Shown here: one piece after another, positions 48,172 to 59,721 of the stretch
How the letters are laid out: every line of letters begins with the position of its first letter
How positions within the stretch are numbered: position 1 is the stretch's first letter
Assembly (NCBI GenBank): GCA_006384855.1
Contig: VCJN01000464.1
Span: 1 to 64,000 of the forward strand
Origin: Tetraselmis striata
Taxonomy: Eukaryota > Chlorophyta > Chlorodendrophyceae > Chlorodendrales > Chlorodendraceae
DNA length: 64,000 bases
Direction: 5' to 3'
The notes under the pieces: model-generated
Database searches by the model: none
Seen by the model: only the letters and a program-made list of their open reading frames with translations
What the model was told of the DNA's origin: nothing
Program-made: the position numbers and the translations under genes

Positions 48172-51047
48172 GATTCTGGACACCGCGGCGACACTTGCAC
48201 GTGAAGCGGGTGACGTTATCCGCAGCATGCTGGAAGACGCCGGCGGCCGGATGGCAGCCTCCCAGGACAAAGGCGACTTTGGCTTTGGGGAGGCAGACCC
48301 ACAGACGCAGGTGGCGCCTCTTAATTGCCTCTCGCACCGCCTCCCGTGTGCTGCTTGTGATTGCGTTGTTGACTGCTCCCCCCCCCCCCCCCCCCGGAAG
48401 TCTGACCTGGCAGCAGAGAAGTGCATCATCAACGGTCTTGCGCGCGCCTTCCCTGCACTTACCGTCGTCGGCGAGGAGGGCCTCGCCAGTGAGCCCCCCT
48501 TGATCCATTGACCATATGGTGTGCTTGTAGATTGTAAATACTTGTATGTGCCGCAAGCGCTTCCGAGCTTACTACCATCCGACGGCTGTGTGCCGCTGCT
48601 GCGCCGGCTGAACATCTTCGGAGGGCGGTGAGAGTGGGCGGCGGAGAGCGTCGGGGGCGGCAGCCTCAGATTCATCCCTAATCTGGTGAGAGCCCCCCCC
48701 CCCCCCCCCCCCCCCCCCCCGCTCCCTCTGGGCTCCCTTCCTTTGCATCTCCCTAAGACAAGTTTTTCGCCTACGCGTCTCGCGGAAACTGCAAGAACCT
48801 GTTATGGATCGGAGGATAGTGATCATGATTGTAGAATCGAGCTTTGGATTTTAGGATGTAGGGGAAGGGCAATTCCGACCATGCTCGCGAGGGGCAGGTG
48901 TTGGCAGATTTCATGCTCCAAAAACATGTGCCGGAACCATGCCTGGCAGTCGCTTTGCTTCACTCACTGATGCAATCCCATCTACGGTTAGAAGTCCGGA
49001 TGAGGAACTATCACCAGCCGCTGCTTGGAAGTGGTGCATTTCACACCGCTGTTCCAAAGGTTCAATACCTCCATATTGAGTGGGAATGTAAGTCCATGGT
49101 GATAATTGTTGGCCTAAGTCGACATTGCTTAACTACAATATCCGAAAACAATATGCATGTCGTGCCAGTATGGCATTATGGGGTTTCCAGGGTTTGTGCT
49201 TCGATATTTTGAGTTAATGTCGCACCCTCCCCATCCTCCCCTCTTCCCGCGTAGGACACGCTGGCGCAGGCAGACCTGTTGGATTCCAGCATTACGCTAG
49301 AGGACGCATGCGTGTGGTGGATCCGCTGGATGGTACACGGGTGCGAAACGCCCCAGCTGCCCCCACCGTCTGGCCACTCAGCCTCCAGCCCAGCCAGCAT
49401 TCCCCCCGCCAGCCTCGATGTGAACCCTCTGCAGCCGCCTAACCCTCGTCGCCCGCTGCGCCCGCATGAGTTTGTGGACGGCAACTTTGAGCGCGTGACG
49501 GTCTTGATTGGCATTACGGTGAAGGGCAGCCCGGCGGCGGGCGCCATCCTCCAGCCGTTTGTGGATTCAGGTGCGCCGGGGCTTAACTCACTTCACGCAC
49601 CCGCACCATGCCTGCATCCAATGCGCCGCTGTCCGTCGATGTCGAGTGTAGTAACAACACTTTTTGAGACTTACGGTCAATCATAGTAGATACCTTGATG
49701 CATGTTCATCATGTCAAGCTGTAAATACTGGAAGTGAAGCATGATGAAGCTAGTACACGCGAAGAGCGACACGGTAGTTGCGCGTAATGCACTATTGTTG
49801 TAAAACTACGCTGAATACAACTGTCGGCACTATGGAAAATGGATTCAAACGCGATTATGACACGGTACGCCTCTTTGCAGACGCAGATCGTGTGCGCCCT
49901 GATATGCTCATTCGTCGTCGCACCCATGCACAGCTTCCGCCCGTAATCGCTGCTGCTCGGCTGCTCGCACGCACCTAGATCTCGGGAAATCCTAAAAAAA
50001 CTCGAGTATGCACCGCTAGTTTTTCTTGCGCTGACCCATGTGCTGCCCCGCGATGCTACTCTTGTCGCGTTGGACAGCTGACGGCAGCGGAAAGGGCCGA
50101 CTGATGTGGGGCGGGCGCGGCTTGGGTGTATGGGACGGCGGCGCGCGCGGCGTAGCTCACGCGGTGCGCGTGCCAGCCGCGGCGCGCACAGGGCCGCCGG
50201 TGGTGGCCACATCCCGTAGCCACCCCTCGCCCGCGGTGGCGGAAGCCGCGGCAGCACTCCAGCCGAGCCAGACGCTGCAACTGGGAGGCGCTGGCAGCAA
50301 GGTCTGTCGTGTAGCGTCCATCCCGAACCCCCCTCCGGTCGTCTGTCAGAGTGCTTGGAAACCATTCCGACACGACAGGCAGTCTTGGATAAGCCAAACA
50401 CTTGAAATCCCAGTCGTCATTTGGTCCGGCTACTGCTACTTCAGTTGTGATTTCAGTATCCTAATGCAGTTTAACAATATGCTAATCGACTCATCCTGGG
50501 AAATCCAAGCATGTGATTAAAAAAAAAGATGCCATGCCGACTTCAGAATAGTATCTAAGCGGAGTTTTTGCTCTCGTCGGGCCGAGCCAGCAGGTTTCAA
50601 AATACATATATGCGTTGGGGTCGGCAGGGCACATCTTCCATGGCTGCCTCCGCTCATCGTCTCAGAATCTCGTCGATTGTTCGCAGGTGCTGATGATAAT
50701 CGAGGGGCAGCTGTCGCACTGGGTATACCCACGCAAGGTCTCCCCCCCCCCCCCCCCCCTCCCTCGTTGTTCCGAATCCCAGCTGCTGTATGAAGCCGCG
50801 CGCGGGAGAGGAGGCATTGACGAGTGTCTTTTGTGCTGTCCAGGGCACGAAGCGCTGGGACACCGCGGCACCTGAGGCGCTTCTGCGTGCGGTTGGCGGC
50901 TTCTGCGTCGACCAGCACGGCCAGCCGTACGACTATGCCGCCGACTGCGAGCCACGCAACGACGAGGGCGTGATTGCCGGCGGCGGGATGCTCGCGTGGG
51001 AGCAGTGCGTTGCCGCCTTCGGGTGGGACACCACCTTGCCGAGCTGA
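48172..51047 (+). pseudogene. BPNT1-type nucleotidase, copy C, inactivated
   Basis: Same exon order as 3708-6579. Exons 48172-48310, 48401-48488 (GEEGLA), the GGAGSK exon, WVYPRK and the WDTAAPEALL exon (stop at 51045) are open. Two lesions are clear. In the DPLDGT exon (49,255-49,340) one G is lost near 49,317, so WVDPLDG becomes WWIRWMV. The acceptor before EFVDGNFERV changed from AG to AT at 49466-49467. The downstream exons remain nearly identical to copy A, so inactivation is recent. Single-base homopolymer losses could be sequencing errors, but the acceptor substitution is independent of that. Confidence 0.75.
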
Positions 51048-52228
51048 AGAGCCGCCCAGCTCCGGGCGGCAGGGCTAGCTGGCTCATACGCCCTCGATCG
51101 AGTGCTTGTTCGCCTGGCAACCATCGTCGCTTCTCGTCGTAAATGTGCGAGGGTGCAGGCCGGTGGCGTCGTACGCGAATGGCGTCGTGCCACGGGGCGT
51201 CGTCGCGATGTACATGCTGTGGGCCGAGCATCGTATTGAGCGAAGCTCGTTATTTATCATTGCGTCTGCTATAATCGAGGCCCCGCCGCATTTAACTTAT
51301 TGTGGCATGCACCTACTAAGTTTACTGCGAGTACAAGACGGGCATGTAAGAATTCCGCCGCCGCCTGGGAAGGCCGCAGTCCGCTCACAGCAACAGGTCG
51401 GGCCCTGCTATATAGGAAAATTGTGCTGTATGAATAAGAATTATTTATATTGCGGTAGAGTGAGCAGTAACGCATATGTTTCTGTCATTCTAGAGGAATA
51501 CGAAGCGGTCTAATGATAACTTATGTTGCGGTAGCGTTCGCAGTATTCTTAACGTATCTGTTTCTGTCATTTCTGTACACCGGCCGCTGCCAGGCGTCGA
51601 TGTGAACGCTGATCGCAAGAGGGATTTATTCTTATGGGACTATTATGGCGTTGGATAGCACGACACATGCGCTGTCTGCGTCGTTGCGCCCCGCCAGCAG
51701 GAAGTGGCGCTTCGGCAGTGCCTACTGATGGGGACATTCGCGAACTCGGACATGCTGCTGCGTGGATGGTACGACAACAGACTTTGGATGTCGCCTGTTT
51801 TGCACGAGCTCGGTACTCCGGCCCGCGTTGTCTCCGGCGCATGCCTATCCGCATTGTCGTCGACGGCGATGCATTGTCGCGAGGAGGCAAACGGGGGGAG
51901 CGATTGTAGTGTGCATGAACATTATTTGCTTACATGTGTAGTATTGTGTATGCGTTCGATAATATTGGTGTTTGATCGGCGGCAAGGTGCGGTGCCCAAA
52001 ATCAAGGGCCGCTCATAGCTTGGAGGCGCAGCTAGCGCAATTGCGGAGCGCATGAACGGCGGCATAATCAAGAACGGGATGCAGGCGGGGCGGTATCGGC
52101 TGCCTAAAGTCCGTCACTGCCCCTCCCGGTCACCAGCTCCTGCACCGACGCCCGCAGCTGCCCACCCATTCCGAGTACAGGGGAGCGCATCTGGCTGAGT
52201 GTGCCTGCGAGGTTGTGGCCCGCGTCTG
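51048..52228. other. 3' flank of the nucleotidase pseudogene, no gene seen
   Basis: Diverged duplicate of 6580-7800. Frames are not conserved between copies. Confidence 0.45.
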
Positions 52229-52299
52229 TCACGACTGGGTGCGGTAGGATGGCCGCCGGAGTTCGCGCTTCCCCCCGGATTTGCAGCTGGGACCGCCAC

Positions 52300-52660
52300 C
52301 AGGTGCGCTGCCGCCGCGACAAGCCGACAACGACTCCTGCCGCGCCATCAAGAAAGACGTGCTGCCGCCGCCCTTGGGCAGCGCAGGCGCCACGGGGCTC
52401 GACACCTGCAAGCGGGAGGCGCACCGCAGCTGCCAGGTCGCGGGGCTGCCGGCCTCCAGCGGGCCCGGCGTGCCCACCATCAGCCGGCGCGCGTCTGAAC
52501 TGCCGCTCAAAGTCTCTCTGTCCCAACTCATGTTGTCGATCAACAGGGCAATGCCATCGCCGCCGCGGGGGTCGTCCATCGTAATCTGGATGGTCAGCCC
52601 CTCCATGAGCGCCGGCGCAACGTCGGCGTGCTCAAGCAGCACGCGCAAGTAGAGCTGCCT
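52300..52660 (-). CDS. unrecognised protein exon, open copy
   Basis: On -, after an acceptor-like ...AAGGCAG near 52,655, the peptide reads LYLRVLLEHADVAP, LTIQITMDD, GGDGIALLIDNMSW, ARRLMVGTPGPLE and RLQVSSPVAPALPK. It is alignable with block A (7800-8140), where one base is missing. Substitutions between copies fall in a coding-like way, so I treat it as a real exon, but I recognise no family and cannot place its other exons; the open frame extends from 53311 to 52229. It lies between the nucleotidase and the ARM gene, and is transcribed with the ARM gene's strand. Confidence 0.4.
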
Positions 52661-52999
52661 TAGCGCGATGGCCCGGTCCGCTGCGCGTGCGGCCGTGCGT
52701 GTCGACGAAGCGCGGACATCGCCGGCGCTGCGCGGGCGTCGTTTCCGCCCTATCCATAGTGACAAGGCAGCCCAGGCGCTTTCACGCGTGCCGTGCAGCC
52801 CCGTGCTGGGTCGGACATCGGCATGCGGCAATGGCTCCCAGTCCACGGATGCGAACACTCTAAGTGCAACCGATGGCGGTCCCGCAAAGCAGGTAAGCAA
52901 CTTGGCGCAACCATGGTGGAGAGCTTGCTCGGGGGGGGGGGGGGGGGGAGGGGGTGCTGGCTTGTGCCAAGTGTATAAGGCCGAGAGCTGGCGAGTGTT

Positions 53000-54778
53000 G
53001 TACTGCTGCCTCTGCAAGTGAGGTATCTGCCCATCTGCCATTGCTGGCTGGGGGGAGAGCCCATGCGGGAGCGGCGGCGGTGAGGCAGCTGATCGTGGGA
53101 AGCAGTGCGTCACAGAGGCCTCATACATACCTATTGCAATGCTTTTAGACCTGGCTGGCAATAGCAAATTACACACATGATAATAAGTGTTCACACCACA
53201 GCAATACGCGCAGCTTATAGATAGGTTGTTTCGATACTGCTTGGAATTACAATGCGTCATGTAATGACTATACGTCATCCCTGGATTTAGAGAATAGAGC
53301 TGGATAATCATGACGTACTACTACCTTGGATCTCTAGCGTTGATACTGCTGTCGGGTATGATATTTTTGATCCCTACTATTCAGCCCCCGGAAGTCCGGT
53401 TATGCCCCTAGTGAGGGATGATTACTATCAACAGGCCATCCATAATAACGCCGACATCCCCCGCCGAAAGTGCTCAAAGTGCTCAGTCGCCGGCAGCTTG
53501 GGTACGCCCTTTCTATTAGTCAGGGGTTACTATCAACCGGTCATCCATAATAACGCCGAAATAACGCCGCCAAAAAGTGCTCGACATGTGGGACCTTGTC
53601 GACAAATTCCAACGAAGGGCAACTGCCGGCGCACGGGCATCCACAACAACACCGCTAACAGTCTTCCTCCTGCTTTAACTATGACCCCCCCCCCCCCCCC
53701 CCCCCCCCCCCAGGGCCGCAACAGTTTCTTCACAACTACACCAACAGAAGCAGTGGGACAAAACCCTAAAACCCGGCAGAGCCCTTTTCTTGCACATGCA
53801 GCACGGATGGATGGATGGAGGGTTGGAGCACTACGAGTACTGCATATCATTGCGAGGAACGCCCACAACGCCGCAGGCGAAGAAGCGGCTCCCACGGGTC
53901 AACATCCCTGCAGCATATCATACGGCGCCGACGATTAATAGTACGACACGCTAAAATATGTTGGCGGGGGTTTAGTTAAGACCAGCAATATCGGCAAGCA
54001 ACGAACCCCAACATGATTCCGACACGCAATATGCCCACAAGTCGCCAACAACTGCCGGCAGTCATGCAGCAGCATGCGCAAACTTCGGCTTGTGCGGCAA
54101 CAAAGACGCGCAGCTCCTAGCGCCGGCTGCTGTGTACAATAGAATTGAATACGGTCCGCAAGGCCAAGGAATAGTGAATTATTATGCACCTTTGCGTCGG
54201 ATTATTTGTGCTGTATTCGTGCTTTCTTCCTATCTATTTCTCCGTTTTATTAGTTTCCCTTTTTGCTAGGGCGCGTCGAAAACGTTATTCATCCGCAGAC
54301 CATTTGTGTTTCTAACCGCTCCAAAATTGCGGAGGCTTGAGATCGGCGACAATGGTGAGCAACGAACCTCAACATCGACAACTGCCGGTAGGCATGCGGC
54401 CTTCTCAGGCTCGTGCACCAACGGAGATGCGCAGCTCCTGGCGCCGGCTCCTGTGTAACCGCTCCAAAACTGCGCCTGCCGCTGCTAGTGCTTTGGATGC
54501 TAGTAGCATTCAGTGCGTTGTGAATGAGCAGCGTGGCAATGCCCATCCAGACTACTGTTCCTGCTGCATGTCTGTGCGGGTACCCGCCAGTGGGAGGTGA
54601 TTTTAGTGGTCGCCACACCGCATGATGGGTCTGCTGGCTCTGACGGCGACTTTCATTTAGCACGTGAAGGCGCCAATTCACGGCACAGCGCAGACTCGAC
54701 CTCTAAACGATGGTGCCACGGTTGCAACCATCAGCCGGGATTGATGTTCAGGATGGGAGATGATCTCCCGCACACTCC
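53000..54778. other. 3' flank of ARM gene C; poly-C, ATGG repeats
   Basis: Duplicate of the flank at 8361-10085. Poly-C at about 53,685-53,712, an ATGG run near 53,806-53,819, and two copies of the CAGCTCCTGGCGCCGGCT segment (about 54,111 and 54,434). No gene seen. Confidence 0.5.
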
Positions 54779-57700
54779 CTAATGCAACATTCTTCTGGTA
54801 ATAAGCTCCACCAGGGTCTGAAGCTCGGGGTGCCGCGTCATCACAGCCTGCAGGTCCGCCATCAGGCCCAGCCGCCCCGCCTCCGCCTGGTTGGCCTCAT
54901 TGCTGCAGCACATGTTCTGCAGAGCTCCGCAGGCCGCCCTGGCAACAGCCTCCGACGCAGTGTGCTGCCGCAATGCAGATTGCAGGTCCGCCACCAGGCC
55001 CAGTCGCCCCGCCTTCGCCTCGTTGGCAGCATTGTTGCGGCACATGTTGCGCAGAGCTCCGCAGGCCGCCTCTGCAACAGCCTCCGACGCAGTGTGCTGC
55101 CGAAATGTAGATTGCAGATCCGCCATCAGGCCCAGCCGCCCCGCCTCCACCCTGTTGACAGAGTTGTTCCAGCACATGTTGAGCAGTGCTCCGCAGGCCG
55201 CCTCTGCAACAGCCTCCGACGCAGTGTGCTGCCGCAATGCAGATTGCAGGTCCACCAGCAGGCCCAGCCGCCCCGCCTCCGCCCTATTGCAGCACATGTT
55301 GTTCAGAGCTCCGCAGGCCGCCTCTGCAACAGCCTCCGACGCATTGTGCCGCCGCAATGCAGATTGCAGGTCCGCCAGCAGGCCCAGCCGCCCCGCCTCC
55401 GCCTGATTGACAGCGTTGTTGCAGCACATGTTGTTCAGAGCTCCGCAGGCCGCCCTGGCAACAGCCTCCGACGCAGTGTGCTGCCGCAATGCAGATTGCA
55501 GGTCCGCCATCAGGCCCACCCGACCCGCCTCCGCCCTGTTGGCATCATTGTAGCATATGTTCTGCAGAGCTCTGCAGGCCGCCCTTGCAGCAGCCTCTGA
55601 CGCAGTGTGCTGCCGCAATGCAGATTGCAGGTCCGCCATCAGGCCCAGCCGCCCCGCCTCTGTCTTGTTGGCAGCATTGTTGCGGCACATGTTGCACAGA
55701 GCTCCGCAGGCCGTCTCTACTGCATTTTCTCCCTCGCCATGCTGCCTCAGCACCGCCTGCAGGTCCGCCATCAGCCCCAGCCGCCCCGCCTCCGCCACGT
55801 TGGCGACACTGCGGCAGATGTTGTTCAGAGCTCCGCAGGCCGCCTCTGCAACAGCTTCCGACGCAGTGTGCTGCCGCAATGCAGATTGCAGGTCCGGCAG
55901 AAGGCCCAGCCGCCCCGCCTCCGCCTGGTTGGCAGCGTTGTTGCAGCACATGATCCGCAGAGCTCCGCAGGCCGCCTCTGCAACAGCTTCCGACGCAGTG
56001 TGCTGCCGCAATGCAGATTGCAGCTCCGGCAGAAGGCCCAGCCGCCCCGCCTCCGCCTCGTTGGCAACACTGCGACACATGATCTGCAGAGCTCCGCAAG
56101 CTATCCGCACAACTTGCTCCGAACGGATGTGGCGTCTGAGCGCGGCATGCCAGTCCACCAACATGCCGAGCCGCACCGCCTCTGCCTTATTGATGGCGTT
56201 GCAACAAACAATCCATAATGCTCCACATGCTGCCTCTCCAACTGTCTCTGATTCGATGTGCTGCCTCATCACCGCCTGTAGGTCCGCCAGCAGGCCCAGT
56301 CGACCCGCCTCTGCCTGGTTCTTAACTTGGCCTTCGCACATCCAGCTCAGCGCACCGCAAGCTGCCTCCGACACGGATTCCACCGCCAAATGGTCCTGCA
56401 GCGCGCCCTGGATGTGTGCCATCACGCCTGTCCTGCCTGCCTCCTCGCGGTTGCCGGTGTCGATCCTCATCATGCTGCCCAGCGCCCGGCACGCCGCTGC
56501 CACCACTGTCGTCGACCCCGCATGGTGCTGAGTCACCCCCTGCAGGTCCGCCATCAGGCCCAGCCGCCCCGCCTCCACCTGGTTGCCTGCACTGCCATCA
56601 CACAGCGCCTCCAGCGCCTCGCAGGCCGCCTCCACCACACCCGCAGAGCCGGTGTGCCTCCACAGCGCCACCTGCAACCTCCCCAGCAGGCCCGCCTCGT
56701 GATTGACCTCCCCCTCCCCCTCCTCCTCCTCCCTCTCCGCCTCCCCCTCCCCCTCCATGCCATGCTGTTCTCCCCCGCACAGGCTGCTCACAGCTTGCAG
56801 AGCGCTCCGGCACACGCTCGCAGACTCCACATGCAGCCTCAGCACCTCTTGCATGTCGCCCAACACCGCCCAGCGCAGATGCGCCTCCAACCTCAAACGT
56901 ATGCTCTTCCGGCCCAGGGCGTCCAACGCGCTGCAGGCGGCCTCGGCCACCGCGGTCGTTGCCGCCTCCGCTTTCCGCCGCCGGGCAGCATGCTGGGGAT
57001 CCTGTTGATTGGCTCCACCGGCACAGGCATCCACTTGAACGGCCCTCAATGGCAGCCACGCCGGCCGGGCCACTGGCGCCATGCCATGCCGCTGCAGGGC
57101 CGCCTGCACAGCGACCATCAGCTCCGCAGGCACCTCCGCCCCCGCCTCGTCCTCCGCGCCAGCGCATAGCTTCACCACCGCCCGGCAGGCTGCCAGCGCA
57201 ACCTCCACAGAGCCGCTGTGCTGCTGCAGTGCGGCATGCGCCTCCTCGTAAGACAAACCCTCGGTGTCTGCCAGTCTCGCGAGCAGCCGCCGCAGTCCAT
57301 CGTCGCGCTCCGCCCCTCCTGCAGTCAGCGCAGGGGCAAAATAACGATATTAGACCCCATTGCCCGCCGGCAACAATAAAACCGCGGAAGTTGTTGCCGC
57401 ATATGCAAGGAACAATAATCACAATTCTTTCCTCCGGCGCTCAGCTCGGCCCTTCCAAAGCATATAATTAACTCATCGTCTGAGTGTACGGCCTTGCTAG
57501 GACCGTACACAAACCGCTTGATGGCTGCGACGATGCCTGTGGCCACCTTTGCGTCAGGTAGGAGTGGTGAGCGAAGGCGGATGTGGAACTCCAATAGGCA
57601 TCATTAGTCGCAGAACAGGGAACACATATCAGTTGGTACTGCTCATTTTCACCGACCAGTGTCCTGGGGAGTAGAAATAATGCAGATCAAGGCCTCAATA

Positions 57701-58849
57701 ATCTACGGCTGCCGACGCGGTGATTAAAACACTGCGGAGAAGAACCTGCCGGACATCATGTGTAGGCGAAACTGTAACGGACCCCTAGCGGATGTTCCTC
57801 TTGTAGGTGGCACGCAAGCCCAATTTTAGGATCATGATAAGGGTTCATATAGGTGCATCGGCTCCATTATGAAACGTGTAACCATCGGGTACATGCGCCA
57901 TGTAGGATCAGAGAACGGTCATGGGGGCAGACACGTACGGGTTGCATTTGTATCTGGGACGAAGAGCCCGGACAGTCTGATGGGTGTCTACTTCCGCACC
58001 TCCCGCGTCTGCTTCTCCGCTTGCCACCTGCTTGTTGCCTCCTGCGCTCTCTTCCCACATTGCTCTCAGGCGCCACAGGTATGCCTTCGCCTCCGCGCTG
58101 TCTTTTTGCCCCATGAGTCGCTCACATGCCCGGAACGCCTCCTCCACGACGCCGCCCTCCAGCGACCCATCCAGGCCCGCGCGCGCCAGCGCCCCGCGGC
58201 TGCCCCTCAGCCAGCTCCCTGTCTCCTGCACCTCCTGCTCCGTCAGGCTCAGAGCGGAGCCGTAGAGCTGCGGGTGCGTCTCCAGGTGCGCCGCTGCGTA
58301 CCACGCGTCCAGCTCGGGAGCCTCCACCGCTTGCCCCTGGTCGCCCACGACCTTGGGGCAGCCCCCGCTCGCAACGGTAGCATGCCAGTAGACCTGCCGC
58401 CCAAAGCAACAGAAATGGGGTGGAGGGGGGGGGGGGGGGGGTTATTGCATGGCTCCATGCATTCACAGCTGACCCTTTTGTCAACGTCCCAACTACTCCT
58501 ATTGGATGTTAAAGGCAGAGTGCAAACTGCCGTATGTGCAACGGGGTGTGAGCATGCATGTATACGTGGACGGGAGATCACAGCTTTTGTCAATTCGACA
58601 ATTCCCAAGTTCAGCAGTTCTGGCGGTCGGGGAAGTAATAGTCGATCGCACCGAGCGAAGGACCGACGTCGCGCACGCCAGCACCCGGCGAAGGTAGTCG
58701 GCGTCTTGCAGTTGCCAGGCGGCTCGACGCTGTAGCTCAAGTGCAGCCGCTTCGGCGGCGCTGTTCATAGTCGCTTCTGCTGGCGGTGGCGGATGAGCAG
58801 CCAGCTCGGGGACTACGACCGTGCCGACTACGCGCACACTCGCCGCCAT
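54779..58849 (-). CDS. ARM-repeat protein, paralog C (A/B chimera)
   Basis: Three exons join in phase to 1,043 aa: 58849-58652 (MAASVRVVGTVVVPE...YLRRVLACATSVLRS), 58393-58000 (VYWHATVASGGCPK, DAWYAAAHLETH) and 57318-54779. Exon 3 begins RDDGLRRLLARLADTEG and carries about 18 ARM-like units of 43-44 aa (LGLMADLQSALRQH type). An acidic insert (GEGEAEREEEEGEGE) sits as in B. The N-terminal third matches B nearly base for base, while the later units and the C-terminus (ELQTLVELITRRMLH) match A. The switch lies within exon 3. The open frame is intact, so the hybrid could be made. Role presumably scaffolding; partner unknown. Confidence 0.75.
54800..57200 (-). repeat. exonic tandem array, unit ~129-132 bp (ARM units, gene C)
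   Basis: Same unit as in gene A. Blocks such as GCAGAGCTCCGCAGGCCGCC recur about every 130 bases through most of the exon, with very few differences between many neighbours. Confidence 0.75.
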
Positions 58850-59721
58850 CACGCTGCGAGCGGGGTTAAGAAACTGATTAAGCGTGCAGATCAAGGACGC
58901 TATTGTTAAGGGTTGTCGCTCCTGTCACGTCTGCTCGTCCGTTTTGTGCACTACCTGGCCAGTAGCGGGCCTCCGCGCGCAGAGGGGTGTTGCGTTGGCA
59001 TTGCTGCGCTGTCGTGTTGATGTGAAACATACCGGTAGCAGGAGGAATATTTTAATAATTACATGAGCTACAGGTAGCTGCAAAAGGCGATCAGGAAATC
59101 ACCCGAAAATGCAATAGGAATCGTCCACTGCAGCGACTACGAGGCGGAAGCAGCAAAAGGGGGAAGCAGCAAGCGGGTATTAATCCTTCTAGTAATATTC
59201 ATCTGCCGTGGGGCTCGTCCGAGTTTCGGTGCGAGACGTCCTCTAATTCTAAATTATTTTTAGGTTTAGCTCTGTAAATCGTCGTAATTGCTGAATAAGT
59301 TGACGGAGGCAATATCAAGATCGGGCGCGAGCGCGCAATACGGTTTTGGTCGCCCCCGGGACAGGACTGGCACCAGTCAGATTGAAGCCCTTATTTCAGC
59401 GTCTCTACGTCGTATGGTGGCTATATAAAGGTACGAGCGCGAGTACGTACTACGAGAAAGTACAGTGCTGTGATCGTCGTATTTAGTGGACTAATGCTGC
59501 CGTGCCTGCGCTTCTGCTGATACTCTTGCACGTTTATCGCCAAATATTATGCATCATAAAATCGAAACTGTTCGGCTGTTTCTGCATGTGTATGTGCAAG
59601 TACGGGAGACGTGCTGTATTTACCGGTGTATTCGTAGCGCGATTAGCGTCTACAGACGACTAGCGGATAATAACGTCATCAGCAGATCATTGTAGTGCAT
59701 ATCGGTCGCTACTGAATGATT
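58850..59721. other. upstream flank of ARM gene C
   Basis: Shares promoter-side sequence with block B up to about 59,415, with an extra segment at about 59,050-59,200 not present in B. No gene seen. Confidence 0.5.

Larger units (their letters stand above)
46134..59415 (+). repeat. segmental duplication C (left part = block A, right part = block B)
   Basis: 46,134 to about 56,300 aligns with 1,691-11,500 (same gene order, moderate divergence in flanks). About 56,300-59,415 aligns best with 21,100-24,120; 57,430-58,500 is nearly identical to 22,270-23,330. Confidence 0.8.
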
